From: Serripes groenlandicus
Taxonomy: Eukaryota > Mollusca > Bivalvia > Cardiida > Cardiidae
NCBI GenBank assembly: GCA_031761405.1
Contig: JASEVX010000011.1
Span: 64,314,767-64,378,766, forward strand
Length of the DNA stretch: 64,000 nucleotides
Reading direction: 5' to 3'
The notes under the pieces: model-generated
Told to the model about the DNA's origin: nothing
What the model saw: only the letters and a program-made list of their open reading frames with translations
Databases searched by the model: none
Shown: positions 10,053 through 20,204 of the stretch, piece by piece
Position numbering within the stretch: position 1 is the first letter of the stretch
How the letters are laid out: every line of letters begins with the position of its first letter
Position numbers and translations under genes: made by a program

Positions 10053-11430
10053 TTCACCCTTTCCCACATACAGAAGTTTTCTGACGCTTCTGTAGCAGAC
10101 AACTTTTAAAAACATTGTGGCAAAGGAGAAATTAAATCAAAACGAAACAAGATGTGTTTGTGAAACACTGATGCCACCGAATGGCAACATCTGAGTCAAA
10201 GGTCAAAAATGTTGGTACTGACAGAAAGGTCATGTCACAAGGAATACACATGTGAAATATGGTAGCCGTACCTGTTATGGTTCAAAAGTGGTGGTCAAGG
10301 TTAAAGTTTTTTTCGAGAATGGCAAAATCTAGGTCAAAGGTCAATGTCGCAAGGTGAAAAATTTTGGTACTGACAGAAAGGTCATGTCACAAGATATACA
10401 CATGTGAAATATGATAGCCGTACCTGTTATGGTTAAAAAATAGTGGTCACGGTTAAAGTTTTTTTTTCGAGAATAGCAACATCTAGGTCAAAGGTCAAGG
10501 TGAAAATTTTGGTACTGACAGAAAGGTCATGTCACAAGGTATACACATGTGAAATATGGTAGCCGTACCTGTTATGGTTCAAAAGTAGTCGTCAAGGTTA
10601 AAGTTTTTATCGAGAATGGCAACATCTAGGTCAAAGGTCAAGGTCGCAAGGTGAACAATTTTGGTACTGACAGAAAGGTCATGTCACAAGATATACACAT
10701 GTGAAATATGGTAGCCTTACCTGTTATGGTTCAAAAGTAGTGGTGAAGGTTAAAGTTTTTTTTGAGAATGGCAACATCTAGGTCAAAGGTCAAGGTCGCA
10801 AGGTCAAAGATGTTGGTACTGACAGAAAGGTCATGTCACAAGGAATATACATGTGAAATATGGTAGCCGTACCTGTTATGGTTCAAAAGTAATGGCCAAG
10901 GTTAAAGTTTTTTTTCAAGAATGGCAACATCTAGGTCAAAGGTCAAGGTCGCAAGGTCAAAAATGTTGGTACTGACAGAAAGGTAATGTCACAAGGAATA
11001 CACATGTGAAATATGGTAGCCGTACCTGTTATGGTTCAAAAGTAGTGGTTAAAGTTTGTTTCGTGCAGACAGGCCAAAAACTACATCTAGGTCAAAGGTC
11101 AAGGTCGCAAGGTCAAAAATGTTGGTACTGACAGAAAGGTAATGTCACAAGGAATACACATGTGAAATATGGTAGCCGTACCTGTTATGGTTCAAAAGTA
11201 GTGGTCAAGGTTAAAGTTTTTTTCGTGCAGACAGACAGACAGACGTGCAGACAGGCCAAAAACTAGATGCCCACCGAATCGGAGATTCCGGGGGCATAAA
11301 AATCTCTTTTTACTAGTTTTTTCAATTCTATTCAATAATTATTCTTTCATAATAGAGATTTTCACATTTCTGCAAAGATGTTTATCAAAGTCGTCAGTTG
11401 TTATGATGTTATATGTGGGAAAGGGTTAAA
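10053..11430. mobile_element. TTAA MITE split by a tandem element
   Basis: The left half is about 10053-10144 (CACCCTTTCCCACATACAG, GTGGCAAAGGAGAAATT). The right half is about 11305-11430 (TCTCTTTTTACTAG, TTCAATTCTATTCAATAATT, GTGGGAAAGGGTTAA). A 1.15-kb tandem element lies at the normal position of the MITE's central loop. Confidence 0.6.
10145..11304 (+). mobile_element. HINE-like element with seven ~155-bp units (DR1-rich)
   Basis: 5' AACAAGATGTGTTTGTGAAAC (a GTGTTT/AAACAC hairpin), then ATGCCACCGAAT. Seven units follow, each with GACAGAAAGGTCATGTCAC, TGTGAAATATGGTAGCCGTA, CCTGTTATGGTTCAAAAGTA and AGGTCAAAGGTCAAGGTCGC. Unit starts near 10218, 10374, 10517, 10672, 10821, 10975 and 11129 give spacings of 143-156 bp. 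The 3' end has a CAGACAGACAGACG microsatellite and the hairpin GATGCCCACCGAATCGG facing CCGGGGGCATAA. AGGTCAAAGGTCA, a perfect DR1, recurs in most units. Confidence 0.7.
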
Positions 11431-11950
11431 CTTTTTGGATGTTACAAATTTTTAAACCAGACAATGATACTAGATGCCTGGACTGGCAACATTCCTTATG
11501 GTTATTTTTCAATGTTACAATTGGGGAGAAGTTCTCTAATAGACAAAATATGCATGCCTCTGATTATCGTCCTTAGGACCCGACCATAAGTCTATGTTTC
11601 TGACACCAGTTGAAATGCAGCTATATAATAATAAACATAGAGCTGTGTGCCAGGCTACTAGATGCCCACAGGCAACATGTTGAGCCCACTCCAAAGGTTT
11701 TGTCACAGACATAGTGATCTTCCATGCAATTGTAACACAGACTGACCAAGAGTTGACCTGATAGCAGTTAATTTAAGGGCCTCCTATTATACCGATGTGG
11801 TTGTAAAATGTCAAAAGAACAATAACCAAGCATTCGTTTTTTATTTTTTTGAGATAATTAACATATTATTCTAAAGTTTAATATACATCTTTTAGGTATG
11901 TTTTGTGTATGAAAAAAAAATTGTAGCTAACACAGCATCCAACTTTAGAA
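11431..11950. other. No recognisable feature
   Basis: AT-rich, no element ends or coding signal that I can support. Confidence 0.4.
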
Positions 11951-12016
11951 CAGTAATGACACAAATTGTCTGCTGTATATGCATCAAAACGAGTCTACAA
12001 GTGGGAAAGGGTTAAA
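11951..12016. repeat. Right end of a TTAA MITE
   Basis: AATTGTCTGCTGTATATGC, GAGTCTACAAGTGGGAAAGG, GTTAA. The rest of the copy is missing. Confidence 0.5.
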
Positions 12017-12783
12017 AGAGAACTCTCTTTTTTGTAAAATTTGTTTTCACTTCTGCCATAATCACCTCATCATGTTGAACATGTATGCCCAGTAACTTGG
12101 GAATCCTACGATGCATGGTTTCTCATTTTGACCTCTAAGTTTGACCTTGACATTTAGAATAAAGGCCTGGGTTTTGTGTGCGACACTTCACCTCATCATT
12201 GTGAACATGTGTGCCCAGTAACTAGGGAAACCTACGATGCATGGTTGAGATGTGGGTCTGCAACAGTCCTATCAAACAGTAATCTTTTTTTATCTTTGAC
12301 CTCCAAGTGTGACCTTGACATTTGAGATACAGGCCTGGGCCTAAAGCGCAATATGCCTCCTCATCATGGTGAACGTTTGTGCCAAGTTTCTTAGAAATCC
12401 TATGATGAATGGTTAAGATGTGGACCAGACAAGGTACAGTCCTATCAAACAGTACTCATTTATATCTTTGACCTCTAAGTGCGACCTCGACATATGAGGT
12501 AAAGGCCTGGGTCTTGTGCGCGATACACCACCTCATCATGGTGAATGTTGGTGCCAAGTTTCTTGGAAATCCTATGATGCATGCAGGTTAAGATGCGGCC
12601 CAGACAAGGTACAGTCCTATCAAACAGTACTCATTTATATCTTTGACCTCTTAAGTGTGACCTCAACATATAAGGTACAGGCCTGGGTCTTGTGCGTGAT
12701 ACACTGCCTCATCATGGTGAATGTTGGTGTCAAGTTTGTTGGAAATCCTATGATGCATGGTTAAGATGTGGACCAGACAAGGT

Positions 12784-14536
12784 CAGGGCTGTACAAAAAA
12801 AAAAATCAGCCACTTGTCCAGGACAAGTGACTTTCAGAATGCCACTTGTCCTGCTAAGATTCTCACTTGTCCCACTTTTCTGCAGACCAAGTTTAACATG
12901 CGACAAATTTAAGAATTGCGTGGTAGCCCGGATCGCGGTTTCTTGAGTGTTTTATTTGTTTTTTAGTGGGTTATTTTCTAGTTCAGTATAAAGATAACAT
13001 TAAGAGCACACACTGTACATGATTTAAGGGTAGTGACCAATTCAAATAACATTATTGCAAAAGACCTGTAGTGCAGCATTCAGTTAAAAAAATGAAATTT
13101 GGATAAAAGATTATTTTTCACTAGGTTATTTGAAATATTCTGCATAAAATGTATGTATTTTATCCATATTTACAAAAGATTCAAAAGCTATTGACAGAAA
13201 TGTTAAACTTGAGACAACATAGTCAAATGATGCAATAGCACTTTTCAAATTGAAGATAACAAAATAATAAGGTCACCGATTTAGGTCCCTCACCGAAACA
13301 GGGCAGTGTTCGATACCAGGGTCAGTTTTACAAAGAAAGACATTGATAAATTCAATTTTATTAACCAAAAGTCAAATTTATCAGGTTCAATGTAGTTATT
13401 AAATCAAAAAATCTTGTCAAAAAAAATGAAAGACAACAAAACGTGAAATTTGTTTCATGTGTTGCGGTCAATCTCATTAAAATCATCTCCTATTAACGCT
13501 ACGCATTTACATTTAGTCAGATCGTGTACTTTAGTCAGATTGGTGTTGCAGTATTATTCGCAGCGAGCTGTCGCAGCATAGCCGCCATTTTGATGATTGC
13601 GCAATGTTAATCATGGTTCCCTACTTTGAGAATTAGAAATCGGTAAACAGCGTTGAATGTAAACATCGGGGTCGTCAGGTCGCGAATGTCATTCACCCAA
13701 TTTCTCATTTCATCCAATGAAATCGCAACTATTAAGTCATATGATTTTTTTTCCCGCCATTTATGCTAATTAATTTTGGTAAACAAAGCCGTGATTGGGC
13801 AATTATCATACTCGGGGGAATCATTTATATATTTCATTCCAAACAATTGTCTTTGTGTCCCTGATATGACGAATATTATGTCGATCTTGAAGGTATTTCA
13901 AATTGATAAACGGCAAGATAATTTTTAGCAGTCGTCGTATTGTCTTTAATTTGGATCGAATTTATTTTATTAACTTCTGCATGGCGAGAATTTCTTACAA
14001 GTCTTTCTGAACCGGTTTGCACCAGTTTGCAAACATCGCATACCGAAAGTAGAAATATGGATCAAAATACATTTACGGGAATATTTTAATGAGACCGATC
14101 CATAGGTAATTCCCTAGCTTTCATGAATAACACAGCCCCAAGGAACAATTGTCACTTATGATTGGACAGCCTTATTGGATACATATATATCACGTTAATC
14201 GACTATTACTGACGCGATTCGGTTGGCTGAAATCACTCGATCTGACAGGTGGTTAACTCCGCCTACTGTTATTGATTTGTTATGGTCACGCGCGAATGGT
14301 TTTTCGCATGTAACATACAGTCAAATTTATACACGACAGACATGTGTGTTAGTAATTAAGCCGGGCTACCAGACACAGTAATTTACATTCACTGTTACGT
14401 AAATGGGTTGATATAATGGGACGTGGATTTTTGGAAAATGCCACTTTTCCGGGACTGAGATGTTGCAATTAGCGACTTGCCCGATGCGATTTATGACTTG
14501 TCCCGGGCGTCGGGCTATGGGATTTGTACAGCCCTG
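12784..14536. mobile_element. 1.75-kb CAGGG-ended DNA transposon (non-autonomous, hAT-like?)
   Basis: The terminal inverted repeat is CAGGGCTGTACAAA at the left and TTTGTACAGCCCTG at the right. AAGGT is duplicated at 12779-12783 and 14537-14541, and joining across it restores the tandem unit CAGACAAGGTACAGTCC. Further inside, CCACTTGTCC-type motifs recur at both ends, and TGGTAGCCCGG (12921-12931) faces CCGGGCTACCA (14361-14371). I see no transposase frame. CAGGG ends suggest hAT, but a 5-bp duplication is not the usual 8 bp, so the superfamily is uncertain. The interior includes relatively CpG-containing stretches. Confidence 0.75.
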
Positions 14537-14690
14537 AAGGTACAGTCCTATCAAACAGTACTCATTTATATCTTTGACCTCTAAGTGTGACCTCGACATA
14601 TGAGGTACAGGCCTGGGTGTTGTGCGCTATACACCACCTCATCATGGTGAATGTTGGTGCCAAGTTTGTTGGAAATCCTATGATGCATGG

Positions 14691-14809
14691 TTAACCCTTT
14701 CCCTCATATAGACACAATGTTTTCCACTTTTTGTAATAGGTTATCAATTCAACAAAATACGTTCAAAGTCGTCTGCTGCAGAATTGTCGTATGAGGGAAT
14801 TAGGGTTAA
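14691..14809. mobile_element. Internally deleted TTAA MITE (119 bp)
   Basis: TTAACCCTTTCCCTCATATA, a shortened interior, GTCGTCTGCTGCAGAATTG, TATGAGGGAATTAGGGTTAA. The host array unit reads GATGCATGGTTAAGATGTGG elsewhere (for example near 12754). Here it reads GATGCATGG, TTAA, MITE, TTAA, GTTGCGG, so the insertion duplicated TTAA. Confidence 0.85.
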
Positions 14810-14832
14810 GTTGCGGCCCGGACAAGGTACAG

Positions 14833-15304
14833 ACACTCACTGACCCATGCACGCACACACATACATACACTAAATCGCCACTGTGACAGGTATCATTGAG
14901 CTCACCACAAGCAGGCTCCACAAAAATGACCATATCAGATTAAATTTTGTTTTACGTTGGTTTTACACCATTTTCAACAGTATTAGTTATATCATGGGGA
15001 GAGTATAGTCATATCACTGACCCCGGGTGTCTTGAACCTCTATGAGGCCAGAAATTGTGCACTCCACTACGACTGACATGAGTAGTGAGTTCTTATTATA
15101 AATTCGTTTTTTAGATACCTTATTTGACACTCTAAACGTATGTTTCGAGTTTCCACATCATACAAATTAGTTGGATAATAAGAGAGATATTTATCCCTTT
15201 CCCATTTAATTGCGCGCTAAATGACCTTAGCTGTCGCTGCGCCATAAAACAATATACATTCATTATCCCTTTCCCAAGTACAAAATTTTTTGTCAACTTT
15301 GAAA
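14833..15304. other. No recognisable feature
   Basis: No gene or element ends that I can support. A GGGAAAGGGATAA-type palindromic piece near 15194-15270 may be MITE debris. Confidence 0.35.
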
Positions 15305-15400
15305 AAGGCAGAACCCCACTCACAATTGGATTTGAACCCGGGACCTTTGATACGAGAGGTTGATACTGAGGCTAACCTCTGCACCACCTGTCTTCCACAA
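15305..15400 (-). repeat. tRNA-derived SINE head or tRNA pseudogene
   Basis: On the minus strand, GGTCCCGGGTTCAAATCC is a near-perfect Pol III B box. About 45 nt upstream is GTGGTGCAGAGGTTAGC, an A-box-like sequence. Flanking stems do not form an obvious complete acceptor pair, so a SINE head is likelier than a working tRNA gene. The several short open frames across this stretch are incidental. Confidence 0.5.
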
Positions 15401-15518
15401 GGCTGTATACCCCCCTCCCCCTCCCTATTTGGACCTCTGATGAAATGGAAACCAGGATGCCTGATCTCCAATCCGGTAACAGACAAATTCCCAATGGTAT
15501 ACATATATCAGGTAAAAG

Positions 15519-15722
15519 GTAAACCCTTTCCCACATACAACAAATCAGCAGCAGACGACTTTGAAACACTTAGTAAAAAATATGGATACTCTCTATAAAT
15601 GCAAGAACAATAAGTATTCAATTCAAATTCATCATGAGCAATATGTTTCCTTTTGCCACAATGTTTTATCAAAGAAGTATGCTGCAGATGCATCAAAATG
15701 CGTTCTGCGAGTGTGAAATTAA
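15519..15722. repeat. TTAA MITE copy, eroded right end
   Basis: GTAAACCCTTTCCCACATAC, AGCAGCAGACGACTTTG, central ATGAGCAATATGTTTCCTTT, then ATGCTGCAGATGCATC and a drifted end GTGTGAAATTAAG. Confidence 0.55.
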
Positions 15723-15945
15723 GTGTTGACGAAGGATTGAGTGGGTTGGAAGAAGTCGGGCACTAAAATAGCAGCAGCCACCAGACATATCCCGCCAAAA
15801 TGAAAAAGCATTGATTTTCATACACTCAATGTTACAGCATGCTCTCTCCTCTTCCAACTGCAAAAATCAATCATGTCAACCCTTCTTCACCATCACCCAA
15901 CAAGAAATGAAATATTCCAATATGCTGGATTACCGTTGGGATGTT

Positions 15946-16114
15946 GGTTGACCCTTTCCCACATACAGATGCATTTCAAGGCCTCTGCAACAGCCAACTT
16001 TGGAAATCAGTGAGTTCATATCTATTTATTAGTTATATGCTGTTATTCTGTATTTTTGTTTCGACGTGTTCAAAGTCTTCTGCTGCAGATTTGTTGTATG
16101 TGGGAAAGGGTTAT
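15946..16114. repeat. Short TTAA MITE copy
   Basis: TTGACCCTTTCCCACATACA to GTTGTATGTGGGAAAGGGTTA. The central hairpin is deleted. GTCTTCTGCTGCAGATTTG is intact at the right. Confidence 0.6.
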
Positions 16115-16173
16115 ATATACAGACATGTCAAAATTGGCTTCAGAGTGTATAGCAGGAAAAGGCTTAAAATATT

Positions 16174-16580
16174 TTAACCCTTTCCCATCGATGCACACAC
16201 GCCATTTATTCTGCAGCATATGACTTGAGGATCTATGCAAAAATATAGAAATCTCCATAAGTGAAAAGATAACTAGTGAATTAATACTGTTGAAAACATT
16301 GCATCAGAAGGGGCAATAGCTCACTGTGAGCAAATATTTCTCATTAACCCTTTCCCACATATATATACGCTTTTGGACGCCTCTGCAGCAGACGACTTTT
16401 GAAAGCACTGTGGCAAAGGTGAAATTGCTCATGAAAATCAATTTCACCATATGCCACAATGTTTTCAACTCAATATAATAATTATACTGTCATTAATGAA
16501 GATTTTTCACATTTTTGAAAAGATGTTTTCAATTTAGTCGTCTGCTGCAGAATTGTTGTATTATATAGGTAAAGTGTTAA
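16174..16580. repeat. Two TTAA MITE copies
   Basis: 16174-16343 begins TTTAACCCTTTCCCATCG and retains CATCAGAAGGGGCAATAGC with a partial partner. 16344-16580 begins TTAACCCTTTCCCACATATA and ends AAAGTGTTAA; its centre has GGTGAAATTGCTCATGAAAA facing CAATTTCACCATATGCC. Confidence 0.6.
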
Positions 16581-16957
16581 ACTACAATCTTTTCAAAAGT
16601 GACTTCTGCTGCAAATGTATCAAAATGTGGTGCAAAAAATTTTGTCTACTCTTACAGCTACGGAAAGGTATAGAACTTCTAAAAATTGGATACTTTTGAT
16701 ACTTTTGAGCAATTAATTTAGCCTTTTCCCACAATATTTTCAAACAGCGGCTGCCGCATCATACTGATGTAACCAGATTGTTTTGATGGGTTTAAGCCCA
16801 TATCAGCTATTTTTAGATTTCTTTTTTTTGGCGGCAATCTTTAGTCACATGATCAGGGATCAGCTGTTTTCACGCAGGCAGTCAACCATTGATTCATTGT
16901 TTAGTTGCTATAACTACCACAGGATGAGATATATATAAAAGATTGTTAAACTATAAT
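16581..16957. other. Mostly unannotated; possible MITE debris
   Basis: 16590-16760 contains TTCTGCTGCAAATG and TTTCCCACAATATTTTCA fragments. The rest is plain AT-rich DNA. Confidence 0.35.
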
Positions 16958-17812
16958 TTGTTCGGGTATAATTTGTTCGGGTCAAATATGTTCATGTTCG
17001 GGTATATTTTTTTCGGATAGAATTTGTTCGAGTAAAATATATTTGTGTTCGGGTAAAATGTGTTCGTGTAAAATTTGTTCGTGTTCGGGTATAATTTTTT
17101 CGGCTATAATTTGTTCGGGTAGAATTTGTTCGGGTAAAATATGTTTGTGTTCGGGTAAAATTTGTTCGGGTAAAATATGTTCGTGTTCGGGTATATTTTT
17201 TTTCGGCTATAATTTGTTCGGGTACAATTTGTTCGGGTCAAATATGTTTGTGTTCGGGAAGAATTTGTTCGGGTAAAATATGTTTGTGTTCGGGAAGAAT
17301 TTGTTCGGGTAAAATATGTTTGTGTTCGGGTAGAATTTGTTCAGGTCAAATATGTTTGTGTTCGGGTAAAATATGTTCGTGTTTGGGTATATTTTTTTCG
17401 GCTATAATTTGTTTAGAATTTGTTCGGGTCAAATATGTTTGTGTTCGGGAAGAATTTGTTCGGGTCAAATATGTTTGTGTTCGGGAAGAATTTGTTCGGG
17501 TAAAATATGTTTGTGTTCGGGTAGAATTTGTTCGGGTCAAATATGTTTGTGTTCGGGTAAAATATGTTTTACCCGAACACAAACATATTTTACCCGAACA
17601 AATTCTACCCGAACAAATTATAGCCGAAAAAATTATACCCGAAAAAATTATACCCGAACACGAACAAATTTTACACGAACACATTTTACCCGTACACAAA
17701 CATATTTTACTCGAACAAATTCTACCCGAAAAAAATATACCCGAACACGAACATATTTGACCCGAACAAATTATACCCGAAAAAAATATACCCGAACACG
17801 AACAAATTTATT
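16958..17812. repeat. TTCGGGTA satellite forming a giant inverted repeat
   Basis: Tandem TTCGGGT-headed units, mainly alternating about 15 bp (TTCGGGTAGAATTTG) and 21 bp (TTCGGGTCAAATATGTTTG), run in one direction from 16958 to about 17568. They then run as exact complements (ACCCGAACACAAACATATTT) to 17812. The switch point, GTTCGGGTAAAATATG facing TTTTACCCGAAC, is a near-perfect palindrome with a loop of a few bases. A longer sub-pattern, TTTTTTCGGCTATAATTTG, recurs within both arms. Combined unit lengths near 36 bp are divisible by three, which keeps frames open and yields spurious Cys-rich ORFs on both strands. Confidence 0.85.
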
Positions 17813-19076
17813 GTATCAGACAGATTTTTCGCACTTAGAAAAATAAGCGAACCAGAAAAAATGGACTTAGAAAAACCACGAACCAGAATAATTGGCTAAA
17901 TATTGAGGGACATAGATAAGCAACTCCATCTGTAAACCTGTTGTTAGATTCTATCTGGTTAAAATATGACATGGAGAAATAAAATTGTCCACATTTTCAA
18001 ATTTTGTAGCAATTAATTAAACTTTGAAGTCACATTTGGCACATAAAAAAAAACATACGTATTCTGAAAGCTAAAACTATTATCAAAAAGTGTAGTGTAT
18101 CAAAATATTGTTATCCAAACATAACAATGTTTAAACTTCCAGAAAATATCTTTGTTATTTTCATATCTCATTTTTCATTTTCATTTCAATAGTTTTTGAG
18201 TATTAAATATTGGGACGGATGATATTTTAGTGGGTCACACTTACGAACGTGTGTTTATAACGGTCAGATGAGAATGAATGCTAGAATTTTAAATGATCTG
18301 TGATTCTGTGAACTTGGCCGTGCGGTGATAGCATCATAAATACCAGGTATGTTTTTTTACGATCAATATCAAGTTAAACCTTATAATCTGAGCTTTATTT
18401 TTTATACAAATTATTGAAATCGTCCTGAGATTGACGTACACAAAGCAATTATTCTAGTTCCGAGTCACTTTCGCTAGGTTGGTCGCCATTTGCATTTGGT
18501 TGTCAAAAGTGACGAATCGGTTTTAAAGTCCGATTAATTCAATAAATACCTCAAAATAATACGTGTCGAAACAGTAATATATTACTATTGCAAGAAATAT
18601 TATCTTTCTAATGAAATTTATACTTTATTAATCTTCAAAAGGTAAATTTTCACGATCTCCCTACTGTGTTTTTTCTTGGCGAAATCCGTCAGCGTAATAT
18701 CACAAATCTTGATTGTAGTTTTTGGTAAATAATTCTACTAGATATGATTATTTGTTGAAAAATACCTATGTAATATAATCTTACGTTATTCTGTTCTTAT
18801 ATCCAATATCTTCAAAAGTTTACATGTTTTCTAAACCGGAAATCAAGAGTTTGCACCTACAACTAGCAAAGTACGTGGACAAATCCATTTTCGGATGATA
18901 CAATCGAGGTGTTTTGTCAGTTAACCATTTCCCACACAAAACAAATATGCAGCAAACTCCTTTGTCTATGCAAAACTATTTTAAATCTTCAAAAATGAAA
19001 TTTTAAATGGGAAAGGAGTACCTGTATTTCGATTAAATAAATAGCAAAATTTAATATATTTTTTTTTAAATTCCAG
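17813..19076. other. Unique-looking sequence; possible intron
   Basis: No repeat family recognised apart from a short eroded MITE piece near 18930-18990. A splice-donor-like ATACCAGGTATGTTT lies near 18342. A pyrimidine-rich acceptor TTTTTTTTTAAATTCCAG ends at 19076. Whether these are used is unknown. Confidence 0.3.
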
Positions 19077-19186
19077 ATGCTGTCTGTTACGTACATTATT
19101 GTTGGCATGCACTTGCAATGGATCAAGCAAAAAATCCTGGGCAAGCAAGAAAAGAGAAACAGGACCTTGAGATTGCTGCCGAATGA
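19077..19186 (+). CDS. Possible terminal exon (hypothetical)
   Basis: Follows a good 3' splice-site sequence. In the frame whose first complete codon is at 19079 it stays open to a TGA at 19184-19186, encoding about 35 residues ending HALAMDQAKNPGQARKEKQD then LEIAAE. This is hydrophilic and Lys/Gln/Glu-rich, unlike the repeat translations around it. I do not recognise the family. No poly(A) signal is evident before the retroelement remnant begins. It could equally be chance, and it is reported only because it is the sole host-gene candidate in the window. Confidence 0.15.
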
Positions 19187-19399
19187 GTAGAATTGAAAGC
19201 TAGCAGAACTGAATTCATATGAAGTTGTCTACTCTATATAATAATATGCCGTAGGCTGTAACGCACTGCCCCGATATCTGTAAACAATTCGGGTGTGGTG
19301 TGAAGCATGTATCGGGCTGTTCCCGTACTTACTGATCCCGAACCAGAAAACGAATTGGATTCTTCACACGATACGTGTATTAGGCGTTTGTTAGGACTA

Positions 19400-19640
19400 A
19401 CAACTCGCCCAGACCGCCGTTCCGGATTGTGATCTTGGTGAAACGGACGTTCCATTCTACTACACGGCCGTACTAGACGCGAACTGAGTCGAAACGTCTA
19501 CTACCGGTTTTCACTGTCTGTCTTCTTAGAAACAGGAAGAAAAACAGTTGTATCAAGCCCGAATGAAAGGTTGATACCCACTCTATATCATTCTTTGTTA
19601 GAAGATTTAATAGAGAGGAGTGCTTCCCTATAGCTGCGGA
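19400..19640 (-). pseudogene. Second, weaker RT N-terminal remnant
   Basis: Nucleotide alignment by eye with 20280-20470 shows the same order: a GGTATCAACCTTTCATTCGG-type start, a LFFLFL-type stretch where RT has FLVQK, then GAATGGAACGTCC and GGTCTGGGCG where the better copy encodes DWAVSLDL. Several frameshifts are present. It lies in the same orientation as the better RT piece and about 850 bp further 3'. This suggests internal tandem duplication of the element rather than a second insertion. Confidence 0.45.
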
Positions 19641-20200
19641 TTAGGGACAGTGCTCTACTTGGTTGTATGCCAACTTAGCTAGTTCCCGTAACGCTAGGCT
19701 CGAACTTAGCCTGTCTATTTGCGTCTTCACAGGTTGGGGTTCCAAGAACGCCCTTGCAGAAGTCGCTGTACGTTTCTGTCCCTGTGTAAACGATGTCGCC
19801 GCATACGCCGAAATGCCTTATGGACGCAATGAAAGCAGTAACATTCCGCCAATGATAATTATTTAGAGTCTAGATCTAAATTGTTTCATCATCATATGGG
19901 GCACTGATCCCGATATGTCTCTTATTCGTCAGACAAGACTGGGTCTTGGGTTTCACCGACGACAAGAGGATTGCCTATAGCCTGTTCTGAACCGGAAGGT
20001 CAGTGTTCGATTCCACATTAGAAATTATGAAGGAGTCATGACCGAGGAATTATCCCTTTTCCGAAGTGCTCTGAATTAGAGTTATGACCGAGGAATTGAT
20101 CCCTTGACATAGATCCCTTTTCCGAAGAAGAATGAGATCGCATGGAATCAACCGTCGGGGCCGAGCTCACGTATGAGATGGTCTTGACCTCCCTGTCTCA
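19640..20200 (-). repeat. Retroelement segment shared with 25.9-26.6 kb (inverted)
   Basis: Matches 25890-26600 in the opposite orientation, for example GAATCAACCGTCGGGGCCGA with GACCGAAGGTTGATTC, and the AGCCTGTCTATTTGCG block. No protein domain is recognisable. The two copies differ by substitutions and small indels, showing common descent within the DIRS-like family. Confidence 0.55.
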
Positions 20201-20204
20201 GAAT

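Larger units (their letters stand above)
12040..14832 (+). repeat. ~170-bp tandem array ('AGGCCTGGGTCTTGTGC' family), interrupted
   Basis: About five units at 12040-12783 and 14537-14832. Each carries AGGCCTGGGTCTTGTGCG, CACCTCATCATGGTGAATG, TTGGAAATCCTATGATGCAT, ACAAGGTACAGTCCTATC and TTTGACCTCTAAGTGTGACC. The array is interrupted by a 1.75-kb transposon (12784-14536), and the last unit contains a MITE (14691-14809). The same family recurs at 61430-62470. After the last unit come CACTCACTGACCC and a CACACACATACATACAC stretch. Confidence 0.7.

Noticed and set aside
12516..12946. ORFs with RDTPPHHGECWCQV repeats
   Set aside because: Translations of the 170-bp tandem units running into the CAGGG transposon.
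15305..15400. Functional tRNA gene on the minus strand
   Set aside because: A and B boxes are good but no complete acceptor or anticodon stem pairing could be drawn; a SINE head fits better.
17043..17760. Cys-rich ORFs on both strands resembling metallothionein-like repeats
   Set aside because: They are translations of the TTCGGGTA satellite; comparable frames are open on both strands and no start or gene context exists.
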